A DNA stretch of 35,198 bases, taken from positions 1 to 35,198 of the forward strand of contig NZ_JAEUOI010000020.1 in assembly GCF_016790145.1 (NCBI RefSeq), written 5' to 3'. The translations under genes were made by a program, and so were the position numbers. This DNA is from Propionivibrio sp. Lineage in GTDB: Bacteria > Pseudomonadota > Gammaproteobacteria > Burkholderiales > Rhodocyclaceae. Numbering within the stretch: position 1 is the first letter of the stretch; every line of letters begins with the position of its first letter. The notes below the pieces were generated by a model that worked only from the letters and a program-made list of their open reading frames with translations, searched no databases and was not told the origin of the DNA. Shown here in pieces: positions 1 to 7,879 of the stretch.

Positions 1-2
1 TC

Positions 3-251
3 TACAACGCCATTTCGGTACTCATCGAAAAGGAATGCAAACTGCTCGCCGTGCCGCTGGTGCACCTGACGCACGAGGGTTTCGGTCGTGCGCTGATCAC
101 CGTCGGCAAGCTGGTCGCCGTCGACCGTACGCTGCGCGACGTGCATCGCTTCGGTTTTGCCAGCCTGTCCAAGATGAAGGACGAGGCCGACAAGATTCTC
201 GGCGTTGCCATCGAGCGCATCGGCCAGCATCCGACGGTTGCCGGTCTATAA
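3..251 (+). CDS. NifX-associated nitrogen fixation protein, DUF269 family (3' part only)
   Basis: The reading frame is open from the left edge of the window to a TAA, so only the last 82 residues are present. They contain the pattern GRALITVGKLVAVDRTLRDV followed by HRFGF, which I recognise as the C-terminal part of the DUF269 family. Genes of this family normally lie just after nifX in nifENX operons. The family is thought to help FeMo-cofactor assembly or its handling, but no biochemical role is firmly established. The next nif genes follow at 15 bp or less, so this is the upstream part of the same transcription unit. nifE, nifN and nifX are expected just outside the window, which is inference. 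Confidence 0.85.
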   Translation, partial: YNAISVLIEKECKLLAVPLVHLTHEGFGRALITVGKLVAVDRTLRDVHRFGFASLSKMKDEADKILGVAIERIGQHPTVAGL

Positions 252-266
252 CTGCCGGGAGTCGGC

Positions 267-500
267 ATGAGCAACGATGAGTTGAGCAGCGAACAACTGG
301 CGGCCCTCGACAAGGAGGTGAAGAAATTGAAACGCATCTCTTCCGAATGGGCTGCACAAATGCATGATCTCGTTGAAGACCGCCTGCCGGCGGCTTATCG
401 GGAGATTCCTGCGCTTTCCCAATCCACATTTGACGCCTGCAAGGCCTGGGCGGACGCCAGCGCCCGCCTGGCTGCTGCACAGAAAGGACACGCTGCATGA
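267..500 (+). CDS. DUF683 / CCE_0567-type nif-associated small protein
   Basis: This 77-residue acidic, almost entirely helical protein contains the run [20 protein letters not shown] and then a short Pro-containing turn and a second helix. That two-helix hairpin is typical of the DUF683 (Rop-like) proteins encoded between the NifX-associated gene and the nif ferredoxin. The ATG at 267 sits after a GGGAG at about 255. The end overlaps the start of the ferredoxin gene by 4 bp (ATGA), which points to translational coupling. The family is found almost only in diazotrophs. Its molecular role is unknown, and a part in FeMo-cofactor assembly is inferred from context. Confidence 0.85.
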   Translation: MSNDELSSEQLAALDKEVKKLKRISSEWAAQMHDLVEDRLPAAYREIPALSQSTFDACKAWADASARLAAAQKGHAA

Positions 501-769
501 TTACCGGACGCACCAAGGGCGGTACCGAATGGATACCTGAGTTTGTAACCGACCTCGATCAGGCCAAGTGCATCGGCTGCGGTCGCTGCTACAAGGTCTG
601 CCCGCGCAACGTGCTCGATCTGGTCGAGCGCGAACTCGATGCCGACGACGATGACAACGATGACGACAACATGATGGTGATGTCGCTGGCCAACCCGGCC
701 GACTGCATCGGTTGTGGTGCCTGCGGCCGTGTCTGCCCGAAGGACTGCTACACCTACGCAGCGGCCTGA
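497..769 (+). CDS. fdxB: Nif-specific ferredoxin III, 2[4Fe-4S]
   Basis: This 90-residue ferredoxin has two Cys-rich motifs: C25-x2-C28-x2-C31-x3-C35 and C70-x2-C73-x2-C76-x3-C80, with an extra Cys at 84. Between them lies a strongly acidic loop (about residues 47-58, mostly Asp). The pattern and length match the nif-specific ferredoxin III family. Members carry electrons for nitrogenase or for cofactor assembly in the cytoplasm. The start overlaps the previous gene by ATGA, and the stop overlaps the next ATG in TGATG, so all three genes are probably co-translated. The acidic linker is longer than in ordinary bacterial 2[4Fe-4S] ferredoxins but is normal for this subfamily. Confidence 0.9.
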   Translation: MITGRTKGGTEWIPEFVTDLDQAKCIGCGRCYKVCPRNVLDLVERELDADDDDNDDDNMMVMSLANPADCIGCGACGRVCPKDCYTYAAA

Positions 770-1113
770 TGTCAACACCCGTCGCGGAGCTTGCGCTCGG
801 CGAGGCGGTCTGCGCCGCCTTGCGTGCGCAGGTCGAAAAACTCGGTCTGTCGATCGGCGATGAGCCGGTGTGGGCTGAAGCCCGCTTCGAGGAGAAGACC
901 GACCCTTTCTCGCAGGAAACCAGCCGCATCGGCACCTGGCGCGGCAAGCGGCGCTACGGCACGGTGACGCTGTTTCCCGATGGTCGCGTTTTTGCCGAAT
1001 ACCAGGTGCTGCTCGCGCACCCAGTAGAGGCTGACCGCTACGTGGAGTCAGTGCAAGTCTGGGGGCGGCCGGAGAGGCTGCGCGGCGATGCGACGATTGT
1101 AGAGCAGGTATGA
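769..1113 (+). CDS. Uncharacterised nif-cluster protein (114 aa)
   Basis: The ATG at 769 overlaps the fdxB stop codon (TGATG). An earlier in-frame GTG at 712 lies inside fdxB and is less likely. The product is soluble, with no signal peptide and no Cys metal-binding motif. The N-terminal 30 residues look helical. The rest is predicted mostly beta, with the stretches FEEKTDPFSQETSRIGTWRG and YGTVTLFPDGRVFAEYQVLL. I have seen similar unnamed proteins next to nif ferredoxins in betaproteobacteria but cannot give a family name. Its place as last gene of the unit suggests a nitrogen-fixation accessory role. It is not NifQ, because the Cys motif of NifQ is absent. Confidence 0.75.
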   Translation: MSTPVAELALGEAVCAALRAQVEKLGLSIGDEPVWAEARFEEKTDPFSQETSRIGTWRGKRRYGTVTLFPDGRVFAEYQVLLAHPVEADRYVESVQVWGRPERLRGDATIVEQV

Positions 1114-1144
1114 ATTGCTTTGCGCTTCGTTCCGAGCCGGTGTT

Positions 1145-1222
1145 AAACCCCCCCAGCCCCCCTTCTCAGGTGGGAGTCCGCGGTTTGCTCCTCCCCTGAG
1201 AAGGGGAGGCCGGGAGGGGTTT
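1145..1222. repeat. Long inverted repeat (C-rich/G-rich palindromic element)
   Basis: A left arm at 1145-1170, ending in CCCCTTCTCAGG-like sequence, pairs with a right arm at 1195-1222 beginning CCTGAGAAGGGGAGG, across a 24-nt loop. The arms are nearly complementary over about 26 bp. It sits directly downstream of the first nif unit and upstream of the NifA site. It may work as a transcription stop between the two units, but there is no T-tract. It looks like a dispersed REP-type element of this kind of genome. Confidence 0.7.
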
Positions 1223-1255
1223 GCACTTTGCAAGATTTCACCCTGCCAGCCTGAT

Positions 1256-1271
1256 TGTCGCAAAAACGACA
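1256..1271 (+). promoter_or_regulatory. NifA upstream activator sequence (TGT-N10-ACA)
   Basis: TGT at 1256-1258 and ACA at 1269-1271 are separated by exactly 10 nt (CGCAAAAACG). This is a perfect match to the NifA enhancer consensus. It ends 55 bp upstream of the -24 element of the sigma-54 promoter that follows, a usual distance for NifA acting through DNA looping. Confidence 0.8.
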
Positions 1272-1326
1272 AAGCGCTGCACTTCAATAAGTGAATGATT
1301 ACAGTTGCTTAGGTAATTTTCACGGG

Positions 1327-1342
1327 TGGCACAAGGATTGCA
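1327..1342 (+). promoter_or_regulatory. Sigma-54 (RpoN) -24/-12 promoter of the iscA-nifU-nifS unit
   Basis: TGGCACA at 1327-1333, four bases, then TTGCA at 1338-1342 match the sigma-54 consensus TGGCAC-N5-TTGCA. The invariant GG (1328-1329) and GC (1340-1341) are 10 nt apart, as required. Transcription should start about 12 nt downstream, near 1353, giving a short leader before the ATG at 1375. Together with the NifA site this predicts expression only under nitrogen-fixing conditions. Confidence 0.88.
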
Positions 1343-1374
1343 ATAAAGCACTTGTCCACACAGGGAGATTCGAC

Positions 1375-1698
1375 ATGATCAATATGACCCCCGCTGCCGT
1401 GAAAGCCGTCCAACGCTTTATTCGCGGTTCCGAAACGCCGGTTGCCGGCCTGCGCCTGGTGATCTCGGGCGGAGGCTGCTCCGGCCTGCAATACGGTATG
1501 AAGCTCGAAGCCGAAAAGGCCGAGGATGACTGGGAACTGGACGTCGAGGGACTCAAGCTGCTGGTTGACCCGATGACCTTTCCGATGATCGACAACGTCA
1601 CCGTCGACTTCATCGACACGCTGACCCATACCGGCTTCAAGTTCGACAATCCGAACGCCAGTGCGCAGTGCTCCTGCGGCTCTTCATTCAAACTATAA
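1375..1698 (+). CDS. iscA: A-type Fe-S carrier of the nif system (IscA/HesB family)
   Basis: This 107-residue protein has the three conserved cysteines of A-type carriers: C35 in GGGCSGLQYG, and C99 and C101 in CSCGSSF near the C-terminus. These ligate iron or an Fe-S cluster that is passed to apo-proteins. I chose the ATG at 1375 because it has a GGGAG at about 1362-1366 and gives the normal family length. An earlier in-frame start at 1291 would lie upstream of the predicted sigma-54 transcription start. It is the first gene of the NifA/sigma-54 unit and is followed after 12 bp by nifU, so it is probably the nif-specific IscA homologue (often called nifIscA) rather than the housekeeping one. 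Confidence 0.9.
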   Translation: MINMTPAAVKAVQRFIRGSETPVAGLRLVISGGGCSGLQYGMKLEAEKAEDDWELDVEGLKLLVDPMTFPMIDNVTVDFIDTLTHTGFKFDNPNASAQCSCGSSFKL

Positions 1699-1710
1699 GG
1701 AGCAGTGAGC

Positions 1711-2607
1711 ATGTGGGAATACTCTGACAAGGTTCGCGAACATTTCTTCAACCCGCGCAACTCCGGCCCGCTCGAAGAAGCCAACGGCATCGGCGATGTC
1801 GGCTCTATCCAGTGCGGCGACGCATTGCGCCTGATGCTCAGGGTCGAGCCGGAAACCGAGATCATCCAGGACGCGCATTTCCAGACCTTCGGCTGTGGCT
1901 CGGCGATCGCCTCGTCGTCGGCACTGACTGAAATCGTCAAGGGCATGACGCTCGACGAAGCGCTCAAGGTTTCCAATCAGAATATCGCCGACTATCTCGA
2001 CGGCCTGCCGCCGGAAAAGATGCACTGCTCGGTGATGGGCCGCGAAGCCCTGCAGGCGGCCATCGCCAATTATCGCGGCGAGGTGTGGAGTGACGATCAC
2101 GAGGAAGGGGCGCTGATCTGCAAATGCTTCGCCGTCGATGCGGTGATGATCGAGGACGTGGTCAAGGCCAACAACCTGAACACTGTCCAGGAAGTGACCT
2201 TCTATACCAAGGCCGGCGGTGGCTGCGCCGCCTGCCACGAAGGCATCGAGGAAATCCTGGCCAAAGTCATGTCCGAACGCGCCGGCCCCGGTGAAGTTTC
2301 GCCACCCCCCGCCTGTCCGGCAACGCCGGAAGCCCCGCGACCGCCTTCGGCCAAGCTGACGCTGGTGCAGAAAATCAAGAAGATCGAGGAAGTGCTCGAT
2401 GCCGTGCGCCCCATGCTGCAGCGCGACCACGGCGATGTCGAACTGGCCGATGTGCAGGGCAAGAAGATCTACGTACACCTGAAAGGCGCCTGCTCGGGTT
2501 GCATGATGGAAGCCGCCACGCTTGGCGGTATCCAGCAGAAGATGATCGAAACACTCGGCGAACTGGTGCAGGTCCTGCCTTCGTCGCACATGCCGGTCGA
2601 AGCGTAA
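1711..2607 (+). CDS. nifU: Nitrogenase Fe-S cluster scaffold NifU
   Basis: This is a full-length, three-domain NifU of 298 residues. The N-terminal IscU-like domain (1-125) carries the scaffold cysteines C35, C62 and C106. The central domain (about 130-180) carries C137, C139, C172 and C175, which hold a permanent [2Fe-2S] cluster. A Pro-rich linker (about 192-212) leads to the C-terminal NifU-like domain with C261 and C264 (CSGC). All are at the positions known from Azotobacter vinelandii NifU. The protein assembles [2Fe-2S] and [4Fe-4S] clusters using sulfur from NifS and delivers them to nitrogenase. AGGAG at 1698-1702 supports the ATG at 1711. An in-frame GTG two codons earlier is less likely. 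Confidence 0.97.
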   Translation: MWEYSDKVREHFFNPRNSGPLEEANGIGDVGSIQCGDALRLMLRVEPETEIIQDAHFQTFGCGSAIASSSALTEIVKGMTLDEALKVSNQNIADYLDGLPPEKMHCSVMGREALQAAIANYRGEVWSDDHEEGALICKCFAVDAVMIEDVVKANNLNTVQEVTFYTKAGGGCAACHEGIEEILAKVMSERAGPGEVSPPPACPATPEAPRPPSAKLTLVQKIKKIEEVLDAVRPMLQRDHGDVELADVQGKKIYVHLKGACSGCMMEAATLGGIQQKMIETLGELVQVLPSSHMPVEA

Positions 2608-2631
2608 CCAGGAGTCAAAATTATTCCGCGC

Positions 2632-2698
2632 CGTCATTCCGGGCTTGACCCGGAATCCAGTAGTAGATTTCTGGATTCCCGCGTCCGCAGGAACGACG
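2632..2698. repeat. GTCATTCC-type inverted repeat between nifU and nifS
   Basis: The left arm CGTCATTCCGGGCTTGACCC continues into GGAATCCAG (2632-2660). The right arm, CTGGATTCCC through GGAACGACG (2671-2698), is roughly its reverse complement. The ATTCC...GGAAT core resembles the dispersed palindromes common in beta- and gammaproteobacteria (dRS3-like). It lies inside the nifU-nifS operon, so it may influence mRNA processing. Related units occur at 21151 and 21306 in this window. Confidence 0.75.
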
Positions 2699-2756
2699 AT
2701 TCAAATGGGTGCTAACCGAACACGCAATTGCTCCAAACTCGCATAGGAAAAATGCC

Positions 2757-3980
2757 ATGGATTCCTCGATCTATCTCGACAACAACGCCACCACACGGGT
2801 CGATCCGGCGGTGGTGGAAGCAATGCTTCCCTTCTTCACCGAGCACTTCGGCAATGCCTCGTCGATTCATGCCTTCGGCAGCGAAGTGGGCAAGGCGCTG
2901 AAGAAGGCGCGCAGCCAGGTGCAGGAACTTCTCGGCGCCGAGCATGACTCGGAAATAATTTTCACCTCCTGTGGCACCGAATCCGATTCCACGGCCATCC
3001 TCTCGGCGCTCAAGGCGCAGCCTGACTGCAATACGGTGATCACCACCGTGGTCGAGCATCCGGCGATCCTCAACCAGTGCGAATGGCTGGAGAAGGAGGG
3101 CTACATTGTGCACAAGCTGAAGGTGGACAAGAAGGGGCGCCTCGACCTTGACGAGTACCGCTCGCTACTGCACGAGCGGGTGGCCCTGGTGACGGCGATG
3201 TGGGCCAACAACGAAACCGGAACCATTTTTCCGGTCATTGAAATGGCTGAAATGGCTGCCGCCAAAGGCATCATGTTCCATACCGACGCAGTGCAGGCCG
3301 TAGGCAAGATTCCGATCAACCTGAAAAGCAGCAAGATCGACATGCTCTCGCTTTCCGGGCACAAGCTGCATGCGCCCAAAGGCATCGGCGTCCTTTATCT
3401 GCGCCGCGGCTGCCGCTTCCGCCCGCTTTTGCGCGGGGGTCACCAGGAACGCGGGCGCCGCGCCGGTACCGAAAATTCCGCTTCCATCGTCGGTCTCGGC
3501 AAAGCCTGCGAGCTCGCCATGCAACACATGGAAGAGGAAAACACCACGGTCAAGCGTCTGCGCGACAAGCTGGAAATCGGCCTGCTGAGCCAGATCAGTC
3601 ACTGCTTCCCGACCGGCGATGTCAGCAACCGTCTGCCCAACACCAGCAATATCGCTTTTGAATATATCGAGGGTGAAGCCATCCTGTTGTTGATGAACAA
3701 AATGGGGATCGCCGGCAGTTCGGGATCGGCCTGTACCTCCGGCTCGCTGGAACCCTCGCACGTGATGCGCGCGATGGGCATTCCCTACACGGCGGCGCAC
3801 GGCACCATCCGCTTCTCGCTGTCGCGCTACAACACGGAAGCAGAAGTCGATCGCGTCATCGCCACAGCCCCGCCGATCATCGCCCAGTTGCGCAAACTGT
3901 CGCCCTACTGGAGCGATAACCAGGGCCTCGGTGGCCCGGCAGCCAAACCTGGAGCCGCTTTCACCCCGACCTACGCCTGA
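2757..3980 (+). CDS. nifS: Cysteine desulfurase NifS
   Basis: This is a 407-residue PLP-dependent cysteine desulfurase. It opens with the typical YLDNNATTRVDPAVVEAM. The Schiff-base lysine is K203 in SLSGHKLHAPKG. The catalytic cysteine is C326 in SGSACTSGSLEPSHVM, one position from C325 of Azotobacter NifS. The enzyme takes sulfur from L-cysteine as a persulfide and gives it to NifU. The start is the ATG at 2757 with AGGA at about 2743. An upstream in-frame start at 2709 would add 16 unusual residues and is rejected. A repeat element separates it from nifU by 149 bp, but no new sigma-54 site is visible, so it is probably read from the same promoter. Confidence 0.96.
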   Translation: MDSSIYLDNNATTRVDPAVVEAMLPFFTEHFGNASSIHAFGSEVGKALKKARSQVQELLGAEHDSEIIFTSCGTESDSTAILSALKAQPDCNTVITTVVEHPAILNQCEWLEKEGYIVHKLKVDKKGRLDLDEYRSLLHERVALVTAMWANNETGTIFPVIEMAEMAAAKGIMFHTDAVQAVGKIPINLKSSKIDMLSLSGHKLHAPKGIGVLYLRRGCRFRPLLRGGHQERGRRAGTENSASIVGLGKACELAMQHMEEENTTVKRLRDKLEIGLLSQISHCFPTGDVSNRLPNTSNIAFEYIEGEAILLLMNKMGIAGSSGSACTSGSLEPSHVMRAMGIPYTAAHGTIRFSLSRYNTEAEVDRVIATAPPIIAQLRKLSPYWSDNQGLGGPAAKPGAAFTPTYA

Positions 3981-4459
3981 GATACCGCGCTCACCAAATC
4001 CTAGTAACATCGTTACGCTTGAGCCCAAAACCGGCGCAGAGGGGTTTGCTCTTGGCATGCAAGCCAATGAGGTTGTGCTCCAGTTTATGCAAGGGGTATC
4101 AAGACAAGAGCGGATCATGGCGAAGTGTTCTACCCCTTTGGCTGATGCCCAGCTTATCCCCTTGCCATCTTCACTAACCCTCCGAAGTAGGAGCTGCTGG
4201 AGTTGTGACTGATCTTAGTCAGGCGCGCAATGCGCTTGACGATCAGTTCGTCCTTCTGATTCAAGGTTAGCTTCGAGTGGTCAGGAACTAAATCCAGTAC
4301 ATAACTGAACAGCCATGAAAAAGGATACTTTTCTCACAAGAATGCTTCAGTGCTAAAAAATAAGCGTTATCAGGAGCTTGGCTTCAATATGATGGCTTTT
4401 GATGCGGGATAAAGCCATTTTTAAAATGGTTCTAGAGTTGTTTCCAGGCCTTTCAGTCC
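3981..4459. other. Gene-free, AT-richer stretch between nifS and the giant-gene operon
   Basis: I find no convincing gene here on either strand. Open stretches at about 3981-4212 (plus) and up to 4118 (minus) match nothing I recognise and run out of frame into nifS. From about 4240 the base composition is clearly richer in A/T than both neighbours. A small hairpin, GCCATTTTTAAAATGGT, lies near 4411-4428. It could be decayed mobile or gene DNA marking the boundary between the nif cluster and the next block. Confidence 0.5.
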
Positions 4460-4488
4460 TTGTGTTTTCCCGATCGCCTCTCTATATT
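4460..4488 (+). promoter_or_regulatory. Candidate sigma-70 promoter of the four-gene operon
   Basis: TTGTGT (4460-4465) and TATATT (4483-4488) are separated by 17 bp. The -10 matches five of six consensus bases and the -35 matches three. It lies 56 bp upstream of the ATG at 4545, which has its own AAGGAGAG site. No sigma-54 or NifA site is seen nearby, so the operon is probably not under nif control. Confidence 0.45.
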
Positions 4489-4544
4489 AAAAACCGTTGC
4501 GGTGTTCGTTACACTGCCAGCATCGTTCCCACAAGGAGAGCCCC

Positions 4545-7500
4545 ATGGCTGTCGACAATGCTTTTTTGCGGGTGCATGCCTGGTTCGATCAGGCGATCAA
4601 CGAAGCCCTGAAGGATGTGGCGGACGCGGACCAGAAGGCGGCGCTGAAGAAAATCCTGTGGAGCCTGACTGACCCGACCAATCCGGCCGTGGCTCCGCCG
4701 CCGGCCGACCCGGCGCAGTTCGCCAAGGCCAGCGTGTCGGGCAAGAGCCTGTCGGTTGGCGCCATCGTGGTCGGCGAAGTGATTGCCGGCATCGAGCCGC
4801 TCAAGAAGGCCATAGACGCCATCGACGACCTGGACCCGGAAGGAGCCAAGGAGGCCATCAAGACGCTGGTCAACCAGGTCAAGACCGCCGTCCAGAGTGC
4901 CGGCATGTACACCAGTTCCTTCGGACTGGGCAAGCTGCTACTGACCCTGTCCAGTGACATCAAGCCGCCCGATCCGCCGCAGCCCGCCAAACCCGTCGCC
5001 GAAAAACTGGCCGCCGCCCTGGGTGCGGCCGCACCTGATTCGATGAAGGCCTCGTCGGCCATGGGCGTGCAGACCGTCGTGCTCGGCGGCGTGCTCGACA
5101 AGGCCTTCGGCGGTGAGGAGGCAATCAAGAAGTGGGCTAGCTTCAGCGCCGCGACCATTGCCCAGACGCTGCCCCCGCCGCTCCCGCCGCCCGCCGTGAT
5201 TTCGGCCTTCCCCGGCCACGGCATCCAGATCAAGAATACGGATCTGGCCAAAGGCATCGTCGTCGGCCTCTCGGGCGAGATCAGCAAGGAAAAGATCGAC
5301 GGCACGCGCAAGATCGCCCTTTCCCTGAAGGCTGCTGGCGACGTGCAAATCCGCTGGGATGGTACCTCGCCGCCCGTCTCCGAGGCGGCCGGGGGAACGC
5401 CCCTGGGCATCACCCTTGATGTCGCCGTAAAAACCATCGGCAGCAACGGCGCGATCTCGCTTCCCGACCCCGCCAAGAACCCCACGGTGCGCTTGCAGAT
5501 CGACGAACTGGGCGGCGGCATCAGCCTGGCCAAGCCGGCCGGCGGCAGCGACCTGGCGCCTTCCGTCAATCTGCGCGCCAAGGGCGGCAAGATCATCGTC
5601 AAGATCGACGACGCCCTGCTGTCGCAGGTGATGGGCAAGGAGATTTCGGTCGAGTTCGATATCGAGGCGCTGGCCGACGCCGCTGGTGGCTTCCGCCTCA
5701 AGGACGGCACCGACCTGCGCGTCAATCTGCCGATCAAGAGCCTGCCGACCGGACCCTTCAAGCTGCAGACGATCACCTTTGGCATCGCGCCAAAAAATGG
5801 TTTCGCGATCATCGAAACCGAGCTGTCGCTTTCCGCCAGCCTGGATCTCGGCCCGTTCAAGGGATCGGTCGAACGCATCGGCGCCATCCTGTCCATCAAC
5901 GTCGCCGACGGCAAGCCGACGCTCAAGTTCAAGCCGCCCACTGGCCTCGGGCTTTCGCTCGATGTCGGCCCGGTCAAGGGCGGCGGATTCCTTTCCTTTG
6001 ACCCGGTAGCCGGCGAATACGCGGGCGCCCTCGAACTCAAGATCGCCTCGATCGGCATCAAGGCGCTCGGCCTGCTCAACACCAAGCGCCCGCCGGGCAA
6101 CAACTGGTCGCTGCTGCTGCTGATCTTCGGCAACTTCCCGCCCATCCAGCTTTCCTGGGGCTTCACGCTGACCGGCATCGGCGGCCTGATCGGCGTCCAG
6201 CACACCGCCGACACCAACGCCATGGCCCAGCAGCTCGGCTCCGGCGGGCTCGATGCGGTACTCTTCCCCAAGGATGTGGCGAGCAATGCGCCGCAGATAT
6301 TCCAGACGCTCAAGGGCCTGTTCCCGTTCAAGCCCGGCGGCTTCATCATCGGGCCGATGCTGGAAGTCGGCTGGGGCACGCCCAACCTGGTATTCATACG
6401 TGTCGGCGTGTTGATCGAAGCCAGCCAGATCGCCATTCTCGGCCAACTGATCATCCAGATTCCGCCGCTGGTCGACAAGCAACTGGCCATCCTGCGCCTG
6501 CAGATCGACTTTGTCGGCGTCATCATCTTCGACCCGTTCAAGATCGCCTTCGACGGCAAGCTGCGCGATTCCCGCGTCGCCTTCATCACCCTCACCGGCC
6601 AGTTCGCCTTCCGTGCCGCCTTTGGCGACAAGCCGACCTTCCTGATCTCCGCCGGCGGATTCCATCCGCGCTTCGTCGACATTCCGCCCGACATCCCGAT
6701 GCCTTTCGACCGCATCGGCGCGGGCTTCTCGATCGGCATCATCGGCGTCAGCGTCAAGGCCTATTTCGCGGTCACCGCCGCCACCGTGCAGGCCGGTTGC
6801 GAGGTCAAGGCCTGGGGCGACATCGGCGTCGCCAGCTTTGACGCCGGCTGGGGCTTCGATGCCATCTGCTACCTGCAGCCCAAGTTCTATTTCGAACTCG
6901 ACTTCCGCGCGTGGATCAATGCCATGGCCTTCGGCATCGAATTCGGCGTGCGCCTCGAAGGCCTGCTCAAGGGCCCGGGGCGCTGGCGTATCCGCGGCTT
7001 GGCCGAAGTGGATCTCGGCTTCTTCGGCAGTGTCTCGGTTGATTTCGACGAATCCTTCGGCGACGATATCGACACGCCGCTGGTCACCGAAAGCGCTTGG
7101 CTGCTGCTGCAAGCCGAAGCCAGCAAACTGGATAACTGGAGTGTCCAGTTGCCGGCAGGCGGCGAGAGTTTCGTCAGCCTGACCAAGCGTGCAGGCGATA
7201 AAGACCCGGTGGCTCACCCGATCGCTTCACTCACCTTCACGCAACGCAAGGTGCCGCTCACCACCAAACTCGACAAGGTCGGCGACGCCAAAATCACCGG
7301 ACCGAACACCCTGGATATCGCCGACGTGATCTTCCACGGCAGCGCAGCGGGAGCGGCCACCACGATCAAGAAGGAGAACTTTGCCGCCGCCCAGTTCTTC
7401 AACCTCTCACAGGACGACAAACTCGGCAAGCCCTCTTTCGAAGCCATGGCCGCTGGCCGTGACTTCGGCTTCGACACGTTTATCGACTGTCCGTATATCG

Positions 7501-7868
7501 ACTGCCCGGTCGAATGGGAAACCCGGGATCTCGATCCGAAACCGGGCAATCTCGGCCTGCTTGGAACCAGCTTGGTGTCCAGCCACCTTTTCGCAATGGC
7601 CGATGGTCAGGGGCACTGGATGGCGGATACCGGCGCCGTTGGCCGCAGCGGCCTGCGCGCGCTGGAGGCCATGCTCCCGGCAGACAGCGCGCCGCTCACT
7701 TTGCGCGATGCCATGCCGGCCGCCGTCACCGGCAAGACGGACCAGAAAGCCGCGGTCAATCAGCGCTTCGAAGGTTATTGGCAGGCCGAGCAGGCGCGCG
7801 CCAGCAGCGCCCCCAGTGTGCGATCCGCCGCCGAACGGCAGGCTGTCGAGTTGTTTGAACTAGGCTAG
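4545..7868 (+). CDS. DUF6603 domain-containing giant protein (1107 aa)
   Basis: The ATG at 4545 follows AAGGAGAG. The N-terminal 200 residues are helical and Ala/Lys-rich with no signal peptide. A proline linker (about 210-216, PPPLPPP) leads into a long beta-rich, Gly-rich part. From about residue 400 to 840 it shows features I recognise from DUF6603 proteins: PTGLGLSLDVGPVKGGGFLS (about 465-484), EVGWGTPNLVF (about 606), SAGGFHPRF (about 702) and GSVSVDFDESFGDD (about 827-840). DUF6603 has no known function. The strand-and-glycine pattern suggests a large beta-sheet structure, which is inference. The C-terminal 250 residues look like an extra globular region and include the odd repeat DCPYIDCP. 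The next gene follows after 11 bp. Confidence 0.85.
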   Translation: MAVDNAFLRVHAWFDQAINEALKDVADADQKAALKKILWSLTDPTNPAVAPPPADPAQFAKASVSGKSLSVGAIVVGEVIAGIEPLKKAIDAIDDLDPEGAKEAIKTLVNQVKTAVQSAGMYTSSFGLGKLLLTLSSDIKPPDPPQPAKPVAEKLAAALGAAAPDSMKASSAMGVQTVVLGGVLDKAFGGEEAIKKWASFSAATIAQTLPPPLPPPAVISAFPGHGIQIKNTDLAKGIVVGLSGEISKEKIDGTRKIALSLKAAGDVQIRWDGTSPPVSEAAGGTPLGITLDVAVKTIGSNGAISLPDPAKNPTVRLQIDELGGGISLAKPAGGSDLAPSVNLRAKGGKIIVKIDDALLSQVMGKEISVEFDIEALADAAGGFRLKDGTDLRVNLPIKSLPTGPFKLQTITFGIAPKNGFAIIETELSLSASLDLGPFKGSVERIGAILSINVADGKPTLKFKPPTGLGLSLDVGPVKGGGFLSFDPVAGEYAGALELKIASIGIKALGLLNTKRPPGNNWSLLLLIFGNFPPIQLSWGFTLTGIGGLIGVQHTADTNAMAQQLGSGGLDAVLFPKDVASNAPQIFQTLKGLFPFKPGGFIIGPMLEVGWGTPNLVFIRVGVLIEASQIAILGQLIIQIPPLVDKQLAILRLQIDFVGVIIFDPFKIAFDGKLRDSRVAFITLTGQFAFRAAFGDKPTFLISAGGFHPRFVDIPPDIPMPFDRIGAGFSIGIIGVSVKAYFAVTAATVQAGCEVKAWGDIGVASFDAGWGFDAICYLQPKFYFELDFRAWINAMAFGIEFGVRLEGLLKGPGRWRIRGLAEVDLGFFGSVSVDFDESFGDDIDTPLVTESAWLLLQAEASKLDNWSVQLPAGGESFVSLTKRAGDKDPVAHPIASLTFTQRKVPLTTKLDKVGDAKITGPNTLDIADVIFHGSAAGAATTIKKENFAAAQFFNLSQDDKLGKPSFEAMAAGRDFGFDTFIDCPYIDCPVEWETRDLDPKPGNLGLLGTSLVSSHLFAMADGQGHWMADTGAVGRSGLRALEAMLPADSAPLTLRDAMPAAVTGKTDQKAAVNQRFEGYWQAEQARASSAPSVRSAAERQAVELFELG

Positions 7869-7879
7869 GAGAAAACGCC

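Noticed and set aside
3981-4212. Small protein gene on either strand after nifS
   Set aside because: Open frames exist but begin inside nifS in another frame, lack ribosome sites and show no family pattern.
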